19,342 nucleotides of DNA from Chrysochromulina tobinii (Eukaryota; Haptophyta; Prymnesiales; Chrysochromulinaceae): contig JWZX01003107.1 in assembly GCA_001275005.1 (NCBI GenBank), positions 1-19,342 on the forward strand. The letters are read 5' to 3'. Under the pieces are notes generated by a model, which was given only the letters and a program-made list of their open reading frames with translations, was not told where the DNA came from and did not search any database. Of this stretch, positions 7,767-15,881 are shown piece by piece (position 1 is the stretch's first letter; every line of letters starts with the position of its first letter). The position numbers were made by a program, and so were the translations under genes.

Positions 7767-8007
7767 TTTAAAACATAAAAGAAGCATGCAGTTTTCCCCC
7801 ACATGCGGGTTTTCCGACACAGAGCGCATGCGGTCGCCATTTGCTGAGGAACGAGGGAAAATGTTGATCTGTTCATGTTGTGTTCATATGAAAGAGGGAC
7901 ACGAGTGTGCGTTCAACTCCATCCCAGGGGCGGGAGTCTGGGCAAACAGCGCGCACACGCACGCACGCGTGGACCCGGAAAGAGCACCAGTTCAGTGGCA
8001 CTGCGGG
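7767..8007. promoter_or_regulatory. Divergent promoter interval
   Basis: These 241 bases lie between the start codons of two divergent genes, so they probably carry both promoters and 5' leaders. The plus-strand frame is open through it (from 7654), but nothing in it matches an E2 enzyme. No specific element was recognised. Confidence 0.4.
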
Positions 8008-8724
8008 ATGGCGCTCAAAGGAGTGGCTCTCATGCGCGTCCAGAAGGAGCTCAAGCTCCTCTTCGAGGACCCACCACCAGGCATCTCCGCGTGGGCATGC
8101 GACGACAGCATGAACAAGCTCGAAGCTGTCGTCCATGGCGCTGAGGGCACGCCGTACGCGAACGGTCGCTTCCACTTGCAGATCTGCATCCCGGCTCGGT
8201 ACCCCTTCGAACCGCCAAAGGTGCAGTTTGTCACTCCCATCTACCATCCGAACATTGACTCGGCGGGCCGCATCTGCCTCGACACTCTCAACTTGCCTCC
8301 CAAGGGAGCTTGGAAGCCGTCGCTAAGCATATCGACAGTGCTCTCATCCCTTCAGCTGCTCATGTCCGAGCCGAACCCGGACGATGGCCTCATGGTGGAC
8401 ATCACGGCGCAGTTTGTCAACGACCACGCGCGCTACGAGAGGACAGCGGTTGAGCACACGCGCCGCTACGCTTCGGGTGCGGACGCGGGCGTGAGTGGCC
8501 AAACCGTGGCAGCCAATGGGGGGGGCGAGGCGGCCCAGGCGGCCGCTGCTTCAGCGGACGCCGCTGCTCCGGCGGACGCCGCTGCTCCGGCGGACGCTGC
8601 CCCGACGCAAGCTGCTTCGATGGCTGCCGCTCCGGAGACCAGTGCACCAGCGACGCGTGTTGAGGAGCTGCTTGCCGCTGAGGCTGACAGTCAGGCAGCC
8701 AAGCGCCAACGCCACGAGGAGTGA
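8008..8724 (+). CDS. UBE2T: UBE2T-type ubiquitin-conjugating enzyme (E2)
   Basis: This 238-residue protein has a complete UBC fold at residues about 5-155 and is very close to UBE2T in its signature segments: EPPPGI-type DPPPGISAW, IPARYPFEPPKVQFVTPIYH, PNIDSAGRICLDTLNLPPKG, AWKPSLSISTVLSSLQLLMS and EPNPDD. The HPN triad is 80-82 and the catalytic Cys is Cys90. In animals UBE2T works with the RING ligase FANCL to monoubiquitinate FANCD2 and FANCI during DNA crosslink repair; the same role here follows from family identity. ATG 8008 (GGGATGG) was chosen because the E2 domain begins immediately. An in-frame upstream extension to 7654 has no E2 similarity and overlaps the neighbouring gene. The C-terminal 80 residues are a low-complexity tail with DAAAPADAAAPADAA repeats, ending in a basic KRQRHEE that may help nuclear import. 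Confidence 0.93.
   Translation: MALKGVALMRVQKELKLLFEDPPPGISAWACDDSMNKLEAVVHGAEGTPYANGRFHLQICIPARYPFEPPKVQFVTPIYHPNIDSAGRICLDTLNLPPKGAWKPSLSISTVLSSLQLLMSEPNPDDGLMVDITAQFVNDHARYERTAVEHTRRYASGADAGVSGQTVAANGGGEAAQAAAASADAAAPADAAAPADAAPTQAASMAAAPETSAPATRVEELLAAEADSQAAKRQRHEE
8540..8606 (+). repeat. Ala/Asp/Pro codon repeat in the UBE2T tail
   Basis: A GCGGACGCCGCTGCTCCG-type 18-base unit is repeated, encoding ADAAAP motifs. It lies in the disordered C-terminal tail and keeps the reading frame. Confidence 0.75.
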
Positions 8725-9125
8725 TGTAGATGAGCGAGGAGGAGTGGTGGCAGAGACCTTGGGAGCAGTGACCAAGGACGGCTCCCAATGGTGCGACTAC
8801 GAGAGAGAGCGGCAGACGGGCCAGCCGTGACACGCGTGCAGGTGCAGCTACAGATACAGATACAGATACAGAATGCTTTACAGCTCGTTACAGAGTCTCG
8901 TAGTGGGAGCGGGCGTACCTCGCGGAGCGGCTGCGTGTGCGACGTGGCCTGCGCGCCGGTCAAAGTAGCACGAAAAATCAAAAAATATACGCGTTCGCGC
9001 AGCGCGCACTCGGGAGAGTCACAGACTCGGAGTTAGACGCACGGCACTGTCAGAACCGCACGGGCTTCTCGGCAGGCTCGCTGGCCGCGGCGGCACCTTC
9101 GGCCGCCTCAACCACACGAGTCGCG
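8725..9125. other. Convergent intergenic region with a hexanucleotide microsatellite
   Basis: These 401 bases lie between the 3' ends of UBE2T (+) and the minus-strand gene at 9126. They include a short ACAGAT microsatellite at about 8848-8873 and an A-rich patch near 8971-8990 that could serve 3'-end formation. No gene was recognised. Confidence 0.5.
8848..8873. repeat. ACAGAT hexanucleotide microsatellite
   Basis: About four copies of the ACAGAT unit occur between UBE2T and its downstream neighbour. It is intergenic simple sequence. Confidence 0.85.
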
Positions 9126-9842
9126 TCAATCGGCGAGCGTGGACGGGGGCCTCGACGGCTTCTTCTTGCGCCGTGTGAATGAGAGCTTCAGGCCGATGCT
9201 CGAACGCACTACTGCCGCGGGCACACCAGCCACCCCTTCCGCACGCACAGTGGCGACTGCTGGCGCGGCGAGCGCCACATAGCTCGCCAAGTGCGCCAAG
9301 TGCGCGCGCGCCTCCTCCTCGGCTCCTCGCGGCCGGTCGGTGTGCTCCTCCTCCTCCGCCTCCAGCAGCTCCTCGCGCCACTCGCCACTCGCATGGAGCG
9401 CGTACGCTTCAGCGAGCACCATCTTGGCGAATACCGCCTCTTCCTCGGCGAGCTGCTGCGCCCACTTCTTGTGCTCGGATTGCACTACTGGCCATGTCGG
9501 GCTCGCACCGAGCAGCACATCCCGAAAGGATAGCCTGGACCACGCGCCGCTGACTGCATCGCAATAATAGTGCGTGCCGCATATGCCGCAGGCCTTGGAG
9601 GCGCGCGCACCGGCACCCACGTCGACGATCGTGTCCAGCTGCGTCGAAGCCTCCGCCCAGGTCCCACCCAAGTTGAGCCCGGCGCACATGCATTGCCTGT
9701 CTTGCGCCTGCGCCCGCAGCTTGAGTAATTTGGCGGCCGCGATCTGGTCGATCCGTTCAGCTTCCTCCTGCATCTTTTTGCGCGCGTAGCTCTCTGAGTC
9801 GCGCACGCGCTTCAGCGCTTGAGCTGCAGAGGAGGCCGACAT
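9126..9842 (-). CDS. Unknown helical protein with a CGICGTHYYC motif and basic tail
   Basis: I do not recognise this 238-residue protein. Residues 1-50 form a charged helix (ALKRVRDSESYARKKMQEEAER). A CMC pair and a CGICGTHYYC motif follow (about 50-95), which could bind one zinc as two Cys pairs. Next comes a long charged helical stretch (EHKKWAQQLAEEEAVFAKMVL through ELLEAEEEEH). An Ala/Val-rich segment follows, then the tail IGLKLSFTRRKKKPSRP, which looks like a nuclear localisation signal. A nuclear, nucleic-acid- or complex-associated role is only a guess. The frame is open further upstream to 9941, but that codon is GTG; ATG 9842 is the first in-frame Met. Its context is weak (C at -3), so an upstream exon is possible. 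An overlapping ATG in another frame at 9922 (CCATGG) reads only a short protein. Confidence 0.6.
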   Translation of the reverse strand: MSASSAAQALKRVRDSESYARKKMQEEAERIDQIAAAKLLKLRAQAQDRQCMCAGLNLGGTWAEASTQLDTIVDVGAGARASKACGICGTHYYCDAVSGAWSRLSFRDVLLGASPTWPVVQSEHKKWAQQLAEEEAVFAKMVLAEAYALHASGEWREELLEAEEEEHTDRPRGAEEEARAHLAHLASYVALAAPAVATVRAEGVAGVPAAVVRSSIGLKLSFTRRKKKPSRPPSTLAD

Positions 9843-10219
9843 GGGCCGCCGAAAAACTCGTGTGAACGCGTCCGATATCGCGGGGTCCCAACGTTTCACA
9901 GTCAGTGCGGCCCGCCGCCGCCATGGACGTGACTTGCCCACACAAGATTGGAACGCGAGAGCTCAAATGTTCACTATTCCAACACATGTTTATAGGATTC
10001 CTACGTGACAGGCTCGAAAATTCGTTCTAATCGCGCCCTAACGAGCGCTCCGAGCGCGGAGAGCGTGCGCGTTGTGTGTTTCACAGCAGCAGCAGCTCAT
10101 AGTCATACCTCACAGTGACGTCGCCGCACGTCCATTTTTCCTCATTCCGGTCGCGCTCACCGCTTCGTTGGCCCTATCTTTAACCTGGGCCGCGCTAGTA
10201 CTGTTCCCACGGCCCAGCG
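9843..10219. promoter_or_regulatory. Divergent promoter interval
   Basis: These 377 bases separate the minus-strand unknown gene from LSG1 (+) and probably hold both promoters. A lower-GC patch lies around 9955-10035, and a CAGCAGCAGCAG run at about 10084-10095. No TATA box or RNA gene was identified. Confidence 0.4.
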
Positions 10220-11202
10220 ATGTCGGGCGTACCAAAAGGGCATAAGCTGCACCAAAAGTCGGGCAAAAAGAAGGCCTCCGAGCGTCAAGGCGCCAACCTC
10301 GGCAAGATGCTGATCCGGCATCAGTTTCCGACAATCAATCCGGGGCTCCTGGCGAACGAGGACGAGGCGATCGAGACGGAGCGCGGCAAGCACAAGCTGC
10401 GCTCGGTGACGCAGTGCGACGACCTCGAGGAGCTCATGTCGCAGGCCGCCCTCGCCGGCACCGACTTCACCGCCAAGCGTGGCGAGATGGTCATTGTCGG
10501 GCAGGAGGCGCGCATGGAGCTCGAGCGCGTGCGCGCGCCCGAGCAGGTGGTGGTGAGCGTACCGCGGAGGCCACCATGGCGCAAGGGCATGGCGCGCGAG
10601 GAGCTCGAGGCCAACGAGAAGTATGCCTTCCTCGAGTGGCGGCGCGAGATGGCGGACCTCGAGGAGAACAAGGGGTACTTGCTCACGCCGTTTGAGAAGA
10701 ACCTCGAGGTGTGGCGGCAGCTGTGGCGTGTGCTCGAGCGCTCGCAGCTGCTGTGCCAGATCGTCGACGGGCGCAACCCGCTCCTCTTCCGCTGCGCGGA
10801 GCTCGAGCACTACGTGCACGACATTGATCCCTCGAAGCGCTGCCTCTTACTCATCAATAAGGCCGACTTGCTCACCGAACGGCAGCGGCGCGCGTGGGCG
10901 TCGTACTTCCGGGAGAAGGGGATCGACTTCGTCTTCTGGTCGGCGGCGGCCGCGCAGCAGTCGCTCGACGAGGCCGCGCGGCGAGAGAGGGCGGCGTTGC
11001 TGGGGCTGCCGTCTCGCCAAACGAACGCGGCCGCCGACGGCGCCATGCATGGCGAGGTGCACGGAGAGGCGCACGGCGAGGTGCACGGCGAGGTGCACGG
11101 AGAGGAGGCGGCTTCGGCGTCGGCGGTGTCGCCGAAGGCGGGTTTGGGCAAGGACGGCAAGGACGGCACGACGGCGGAGACGGTGGAGGAGAAGGACGAG
11201 GA

Positions 11203-11259
<57 letters not shown>

Positions 11260-12481
11260 GGAGGATGAGGACGAGATGCTTCGGAGGATGGCCGGGATTC
11301 ATAAGGCGGCGCCCAAGACGGCGCCGCGGGTGGAGGCGGAGGTGAAGGTGCAGGCAGGTCAGGTGAACGATGAGGATGAGGACGAAGACGGCGAGGAAGA
11401 CGAGGAGGACGAGGACGAGGACGAGGGCGAGGGGTACGACGACAGCCTTTTTGGGACCTCCCACGTCCACACCCGCGAGGAGCTCCTCGGGCTCATCAAG
11501 CGACGCTGCCCTCGGGGCGGCACCACACACCCCACAGTGGGCCCCGACGGGAAGCGACTGGCGACTGTGGGGTTTGTGGGCTACCCTAACGTGGGCAAGT
11601 CGTCCACGATCAACGTGCTCGTCGCGGCCAAGAAGACCAATGTGAGCGCCACCCCCGGCAAGACGAAGCACTTCCAGACCTTGCTAGTACCCGACACGCC
11701 TGGCATCCTTCTCTGCGACTGCCCGGGTCTCGTCTTTCCGACGACGGCCGGCTCCAAGGCGCAGATGGTCTGCGACGGCATCCTGCCGATCGACCAGATG
11801 AAGGACTACATGCCGCCGATGCGCCTGCTAGTCGAGAGGCTGGGCACCGCGGCGTTTGAGCACGTGTACACCATCCGGCTACGCTCGCAGGAGGTGCTCG
11901 AAGAGGACCCGGATGCGCCCGAGATGGCGCGCGAGGTGCTGATGGCGCATGCACTCATGCGGGGCTTCATGGTGATGAAAGGTATCCCTGATGAGTCACG
12001 GTCCGCTCGCGTCATCCTCAAGGACGCGGTCAACGCCAAGCTGCTCTATGTCGTCCCTCCGCCCGGCCGAACGTTCGACGACGATGGACGGGTACCAACG
12101 GAGCTGAGCACGGGCAGCAGCAGCAGCAGCGGCGACAGCGCCCTGAGCGCCGCCGCCGAAGCCGCGATCGAGCACAAAGCCTCCGAGGAGGCAGCGGCCG
12201 CCGCGGCGGCCGCGTACGCAGCCTCTGTGGGGAAAAGGCTCCCGACGAATCCCACTACCGAGCGCTACTTCAACCTGATGAAGGCAGAGTACGACGCCCA
12301 AGAAGGGGGGACGATGCACATGACGACCGGGAGCGCTAAGGGGCGCAAGGCGCAGCAGCGCCAAAAGGAGTCCGGCCGGATGGGGATCAGCACCATGCCG
12401 TGGCGGCCGACGGGTGAGGCTGCGCTCCCCAATCGCATCGTCGCTCAGGGGCCGCGCGTGGACATCGTCCAAGTCGATTGA
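10220..12481 (+). CDS. LSG1: LSG1-type circularly permuted GTPase (60S ribosome biogenesis)
   Basis: This 753-residue single-exon protein has the permuted G-motif order typical of the YlqF/LSG1 family. NKAD (G4, 213-216) and the FWSA G5 segment (239-242) come before GYPNVGKSS (G1, 454-462), the Thr-rich ATPGKTKHF G2 segment (about 477-485) and DCPG (G3, 500-503). The N-terminus (GVPKGHKLHQKSGKKK) is basic, and LLTPFEKNLEVWRQLWRVLERSQLLCQIVDGRNPLLF precedes G4 as in LSG1. In yeast and animals LSG1 acts in the cytoplasm on the pre-60S subunit, and its GTPase activity releases the export adaptor NMD3. The G5-G1 linker is a ~170-residue low-complexity insert: HGEV repeats (276-295) and two Asp/Glu blocks (~325-352 and 384-406). 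It makes the protein longer than human or yeast LSG1 (about 640-660). A poly-Ser and poly-Ala segment lies near the C-terminus. The start context has G at -3. Confidence 0.95.
11041..11106 (+). repeat. 12-bp repeat encoding His-Gly-Glu-Val/Ala
   Basis: Five imperfect units of the type CACGGCGAGGTG lie in the LSG1 linker and give HGEV/HGEA tetrapeptides. The period preserves the frame. Confidence 0.85.
11194..11275 (+). repeat. GAGGAC hexanucleotide repeat (Asp-Glu tract)
   Basis: A near-pure GAGGAC array in frame encodes alternating Asp and Glu in the LSG1 linker. A second, shorter acidic tract lies at about 11368-11435. The opposite strand reads as Val-Leu repeats and is not a gene. Confidence 0.9.
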
Positions 12482-13159
12482 TGTTCGTGAGGGCCGTTGA
12501 AGAGAGTGTGAAGTACACGCTGTGTACCGTACCGTGTTGGTGTCATGGTTGGCGTGTTCCGCGCCTCGCACCTTCCGGTGCTGCTGGCTGTTTCGTCGCT
12601 CATTCGAATAAAAACGATAAGGTTATTCATTCGAATCCGCGCTCCATTCCGTTCACACCCCTGAATCGAATCGTCCTACAGCACCGCCAAATTGAGCACC
12701 GCACGTCACGTCCGGTATGCCGCGCGGAGGGGACACGATGTCCCGCCCGACGCGCGATGCCGCGGCGTACCACGACCGTACCGCGGTATCGGTAGGAGAA
12801 GAAGAGCATGAAGAAGACGGCCCGGCGTAAGATTTTGACCTTGGGGGAGGGTTTCACTACTCACCCTATCGGGAGTGTTTCAACACCGGTCACCGCGTGC
12901 GGCCGGCCGGTCCGCGTCTGAAGAGAACGTCGAAATGGGTGAAGAGAACGTCGAAAAAATTGAGGACGCGCTTGGAAATTAATTACTCGTGAAGATACGT
13001 GACCGTGAGACGCTCTCACATCGAGACGTCCAACCGCAGCCCCACTTCTGCCTTCAGCCGAGCCTTCAGCGTCGGGCGAGACAGAGAGGGCGGCGCCCCT
13101 TGATTTGGCATGCCACCATGCTTCTATTTGAGTGCGCGCTCGGCTATCTACTGCCTCCG
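12482..13159. other. Convergent intergenic region with short repeats
   Basis: These 678 bases lie between the LSG1 stop and the stop of the minus-strand Gln-rich gene. They contain ATTCGAAT twice (12602-12609 and 12629-12636) in an A+T-rich patch, and a 17-base direct repeat at 12919-12956. Short open frames overlap here on both strands, but none is recognisable as a gene. Confidence 0.5.
12919..12956. repeat. Direct repeat of TGAAGAGAACGTCGAAA
   Basis: Two exact 17-base copies start at 12919 and 12940, a 21-base period. They are intergenic in the preferred gene model. One minus-strand frame reads them as FRRSL twice, but no gene is supported there. Confidence 0.85.
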
Positions 13160-13939
13160 TCATGAGAGGCGATCCCGCTTGTGCGGCTTGTGTCGCCTCG
13201 CCCCCTGTAGCGCCTCGCGCTCTGCCCAGCACATACACACGCCGTACGCAATGCACCAGCAGAGAAGGAAGACCAGGACCGTGCCCAGGACGACCACAAT
13301 CGCGAGCCCGTACGCAGGGATGCCGGTGCTAGAGAACCTCTCAACCGCATCCGTCGAGAGCACGACGGTTCGCTTCGCGAAGCTGCCCGCGATCTGATGC
13401 AGACGGTCGGCCGGTGGCACTGCGCTCGAATCCGACGCATCCTCAGATCCCAGCTTCCGCACAGTGTGAGCGCTCTGCTCCTGCTGCTGCTCCAGCTGCT
13501 GCTCCAGCTGCTGCTCCAGCTGCTGCTCCTGCTGCTGCTCCTGCTGCTGCTGCTGCCGCCGTGGTTGCTGCTGCTGCCCCGATGATGCTTGCTGCTCCTC
13601 TTGCCTCTGCTGCTCGGCGTTGTCATCGATGGCGAGAAGGGAAATGGCGGCCGCGACAGAGCGGGATTCGGCGCGACGATCGATGAGGTCTTCGATGCGC
13701 TGAGGAAAACCTGATACCCTTCGAAGCAAAGAGCCTACTAGGAAAACCCTCCAAGCAATGTGAGGCCGCATCGCTCTTTCTGAAGAGTCGAAGGTCTTTC
13801 CATTTTTGGGCATCGTACAGTCCTTCTCGTTTGGACGCAGTTCGGACATAAAACCGAAACACTCTGGCGCCAGCTCGGCTGGTCGCAGTAACTTACGTGC
13901 TACCCATTTCGGAAACTTCTCAAGTTTGGAAGCCCTCAT
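13160..13939 (-). CDS. Gln-rich protein with a single C-terminal membrane segment
   Basis: I do not recognise this 259-residue protein. ATG 13939 has A at -3. The N-terminus is basic (ASKLEKFPKWVARKLLRP). Residues 60-105 are a helical stretch (WRVFLVGSLLRRVSGF...IEDLIDRRAESRSVAAAISLLAI). Residues 108-155 are a Gln/Glu tract with Q5, QQQEQQQ and three LEQQ units, which should form a coiled coil. After an acidic linker comes DRLHQIAGSFAKRTVVLSTDAVERF, then one strong membrane helix (about 209-233, LAIVVVLGTVLVFLLCWCIAYG). A short Cys-bearing basic tail follows (REALQGARRHKPHKRDRLS). There is no N-terminal signal peptide, so a type II or tail-anchored topology with the coiled coil in the cytosol is likely, loosely like trafficking or tether proteins. 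That role is inference. The frame continues upstream to a GTG at 13960, which is not a credible start. Confidence 0.6.
   Translation of the reverse strand: MRASKLEKFPKWVARKLLRPAELAPECFGFMSELRPNEKDCTMPKNGKTFDSSERAMRPHIAWRVFLVGSLLRRVSGFPQRIEDLIDRRAESRSVAAAISLLAIDDNAEQQRQEEQQASSGQQQQPRRQQQQQEQQQEQQLEQQLEQQLEQQQEQSAHTVRKLGSEDASDSSAVPPADRLHQIAGSFAKRTVVLSTDAVERFSSTGIPAYGLAIVVVLGTVLVFLLCWCIAYGVCMCWAEREALQGARRHKPHKRDRLS
13479..13560 (-). repeat. CAG-type trinucleotide repeat (poly-Gln tract)
   Basis: On the minus strand CAG codons are interrupted by GAG and CTG, giving Q-runs and LEQQ units in frame. The plus strand is the CTG-rich complement. Confidence 0.9.
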
Positions 13940-14610
13940 GTTGCCTTCCCTCACCCTCACTGTCGGGCTTCTTCTTCAAAGCACGCTCCACCAGCGCTCC
14001 GCCGAGTGTGCTGGGTTCGAGTTAGGTCACCGTTGTCGAACGAAGCGGGCATGAGCAGCTATCGCCTGGGTGACTTTTTCTGGGGCAACCTACATAGGAG
14101 AGAACGGCTGGAACTCGTATGCACCCATCGCGACAGTCTTGCAGCGGATTATTTTCAGACGCACGCATCGCACTCGGTGCAACCCAGGCACACGATATCG
14201 AGCGCCGGCGACGCGATCGCAGCCCTGGCATCGTCAGCAGTCCGCATCTGCTCGAATTGCTCCTTGCCACTGGACATCGAAGCTAGTGTCGCGCTCCACC
14301 TGCGAGGGGGGACGTTATCTGCGGCAGTTCACTTGCAGAGCGCCACAGGCGGCCATTGTCGCCAAACCTCTATGCACCGTTCATCCCCGCCCGCACGCAC
14401 GTCTACGTCTTCGCCGCCTCGCACTTTAGTGCGGCGAGCAGCAGCAACGATGTCAGATGCGGGAACTCCACCCGAGAGTACGTGAAGCAGATCTTGCACG
14501 TGTCGAAGGGCACCCTTGCTCCGCCCGCGAGTGCCGACTGTGACCTGTGTTCCATGGTCGCCGCCAAGCATTTCATCCAAGGGCAAGGTTGCTTCAGCGC
14601 GGTGCGCGCC

Positions 14611-14680
14611 CTCGCATTCCATGGAGCCCTTTCCGCATGTGCTCGCATTCCATGGAGCCCTCGCATTCCTTTCCGCATGT
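14611..14680. repeat. Imperfect direct repeat of ~30 bp
   Basis: CTCGCATTCCATGGAGCCCT occurs at 14611-14630 and 14642-14661. TTCCGCATGT follows each copy, directly in the first and after a CGCATTCC insertion in the second. Confidence 0.9.
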
Positions 14681-15059
14681 TGCCGACTCGACTGCACGGC
14701 GTTTGTTGATCTGTGCAGACTGTGGCGTCACTCCGGATGTACTATCGGCGAAGCATAACGCTGCCGCCTGGGATGAGAAGTGGTGCAGTGGTGCATTGGT
14801 GCAACGAGAGTATCGTTGCGGCCGCGCTTAATCAGAACGCGACGACGAGGAATAAATCGAGCACCCCGCTCAAGCAGCTGGCAAACCTGAATTGCAGCTT
14901 GTGGCGCCCTGCGAACATGCCAGCGAGCCGAGCGCAACAGCAGGCAGCGTCCGGCACGGCACCGACCCCCTTCCGTCAACGTTTAAGGTAAAAGAGGGTA
15001 GAGCGCCGAAGTAAATTGTCGACCAAGGGGTGCGAAGCTTTCCCTTGAGACGGTGCCCT

Positions 15060-15156
15060 CAACAAGCTGCTTGTACAGGAGACCTCCGCGTTTTGCCCCC
15101 CAGGGGGGACTCTTCGGCTCTACACCCGTAGCACCTCCTGTACAAGTAGCTTGTTG
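15060..15156. repeat. Inverted repeat with 22-base arms
   Basis: The left arm (15060-15081) begins CAACAAGCT and ends TTGTACAGGAG. The right arm (15135-15156) is its reverse complement with a single mismatch. The 53-base centre contains a perfect C6-A-G6 palindrome at 15096-15108. A further copy of the arm, with three to four changes, lies at 18929-18950. This looks like a small foldback element or the ends of a miniature element; no coding sequence lies inside. Confidence 0.85.
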
Positions 15157-15360
15157 TTTGTGAAGACATTGAGCTCTCCGGCGGCAGCACGCCATCCCGG
15201 AGAGCGGAGCCACGCATACAAAGGAGCCCTCGGGCGGCAGAAAGAGGTGATCGTTCTCCTCGGCGGAGGGATACGGAGCAGGCGACGGCGGTGGCACAAC
15301 CTCAACATGCTGGGAGGCCGCCTCGGCGCCAGGTCGTCCACCGCATGGTTAGCAATATGT

Positions 15361-15424
15361 GTGTCTCGAGCGAACGTGTCGCCCTCGGCCATGTGTCTCG
15401 AGCGAACGTTTCGCCCTCGGCCAT
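15361..15424. repeat. Two copies of a 32-bp tandem repeat
   Basis: A 32-base unit starting GTGTCTCGAGCGAACGT and ending CCTCGGCCAT occurs at 15361-15392 and 15393-15424 with one difference (G versus T). It contains a CTCGAG site and is not in a recognised gene. Confidence 0.95.
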
Positions 15425-15692
15425 GACTACGTCGCCATCCACCTCAGTTGCCTCCCCTTGCTCCAAAGTCGAAAGTGGGCGTCGGCACGGGCATGGGCGA
15501 TGGGGTAGGCGCCTGTGAGAGGATGATGAATGTGAAGGTGCTGGTGAGAGAACGTGCATCTCACCGGTGGGAGACGACGCCCACGAAGCCACGTCAATCC
15601 CCCTTTCGCGTATATGTTTCGCGTAATATTATTTAATTTGTCTATTTTACCGGTCGAGTTACCGGTTTGAGCAAATCGCGAGTCTCTCGCTC

Positions 15693-15704
15693 TGTACATG
15701 TACA
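15693..15704. other. 12-bp palindrome TGTACATGTACA
   Basis: This perfect palindrome lies in the A+T-richer stretch beyond the 3' end of the channel gene. It could be a protein site or chance; no function is assigned. Confidence 0.35.
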
Positions 15705-15881
15705 AGAATCAAGATTTCGTGAGGTTCTCTACACCAAGCCTATTAGATACTACGAAATTCCTATACGAGTACAAGACTGACCTTTGGGACCTACAGTCTT
15801 TCATCCTGAGAAGTGAGTGAGATTGCGGTAATTCTCTGCACACTGCAGGCGTGTCTGAGATACTCGGTATTATGCCCTGAC

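Larger units (their letters stand above)
13940..15881. other. Long region without a convincing gene
   Basis: In these 1.9 kb I find no open frame over about 160 residues and no recognisable domain. Plus-strand frames at 14006-14485, 14070-14429 and 14356-14709 overlap without clear splice junctions. The last includes a Cys-bearing stretch (ADCDLCSMVAAKHFIQGQGC) that could be an exon of something, but I cannot support it. The region holds local tandem repeats (14611-14680, 15361-15424), an inverted repeat (15060-15156) and an A+T-richer segment at about 15600-15790 just beyond the channel gene's 3' end. Confidence 0.45.

Noticed and set aside
7654-8007. N-terminal extension of UBE2T in the same frame
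   Set aside because: It overlaps the divergent gene's coding start, has no E2 similarity, and the E2 fold starts exactly at ATG 8008.
10157-10819. Minus-strand ORF rich in Leu, Glu and His
   Set aside because: It is a shadow of LSG1 codons on the opposite strand.
10847-11671. Minus-strand ORF with long Val-Leu repeats (apparent membrane protein)
   Set aside because: It is the antisense of the GAGGAC acidic tract within the well-supported LSG1 gene.
12861-13256. Minus-strand ORF with FRRSL duplicated
   Set aside because: It overlaps the end of the Gln-rich gene in another frame, and its repeat is explained by the 17-base direct repeat. It has no domain or splice support.
14000-14060. tRNA-like GGGTTCGAGTT segment
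   Set aside because: The flanks do not form a T-stem, and no acceptor or anticodon arms could be found around it.
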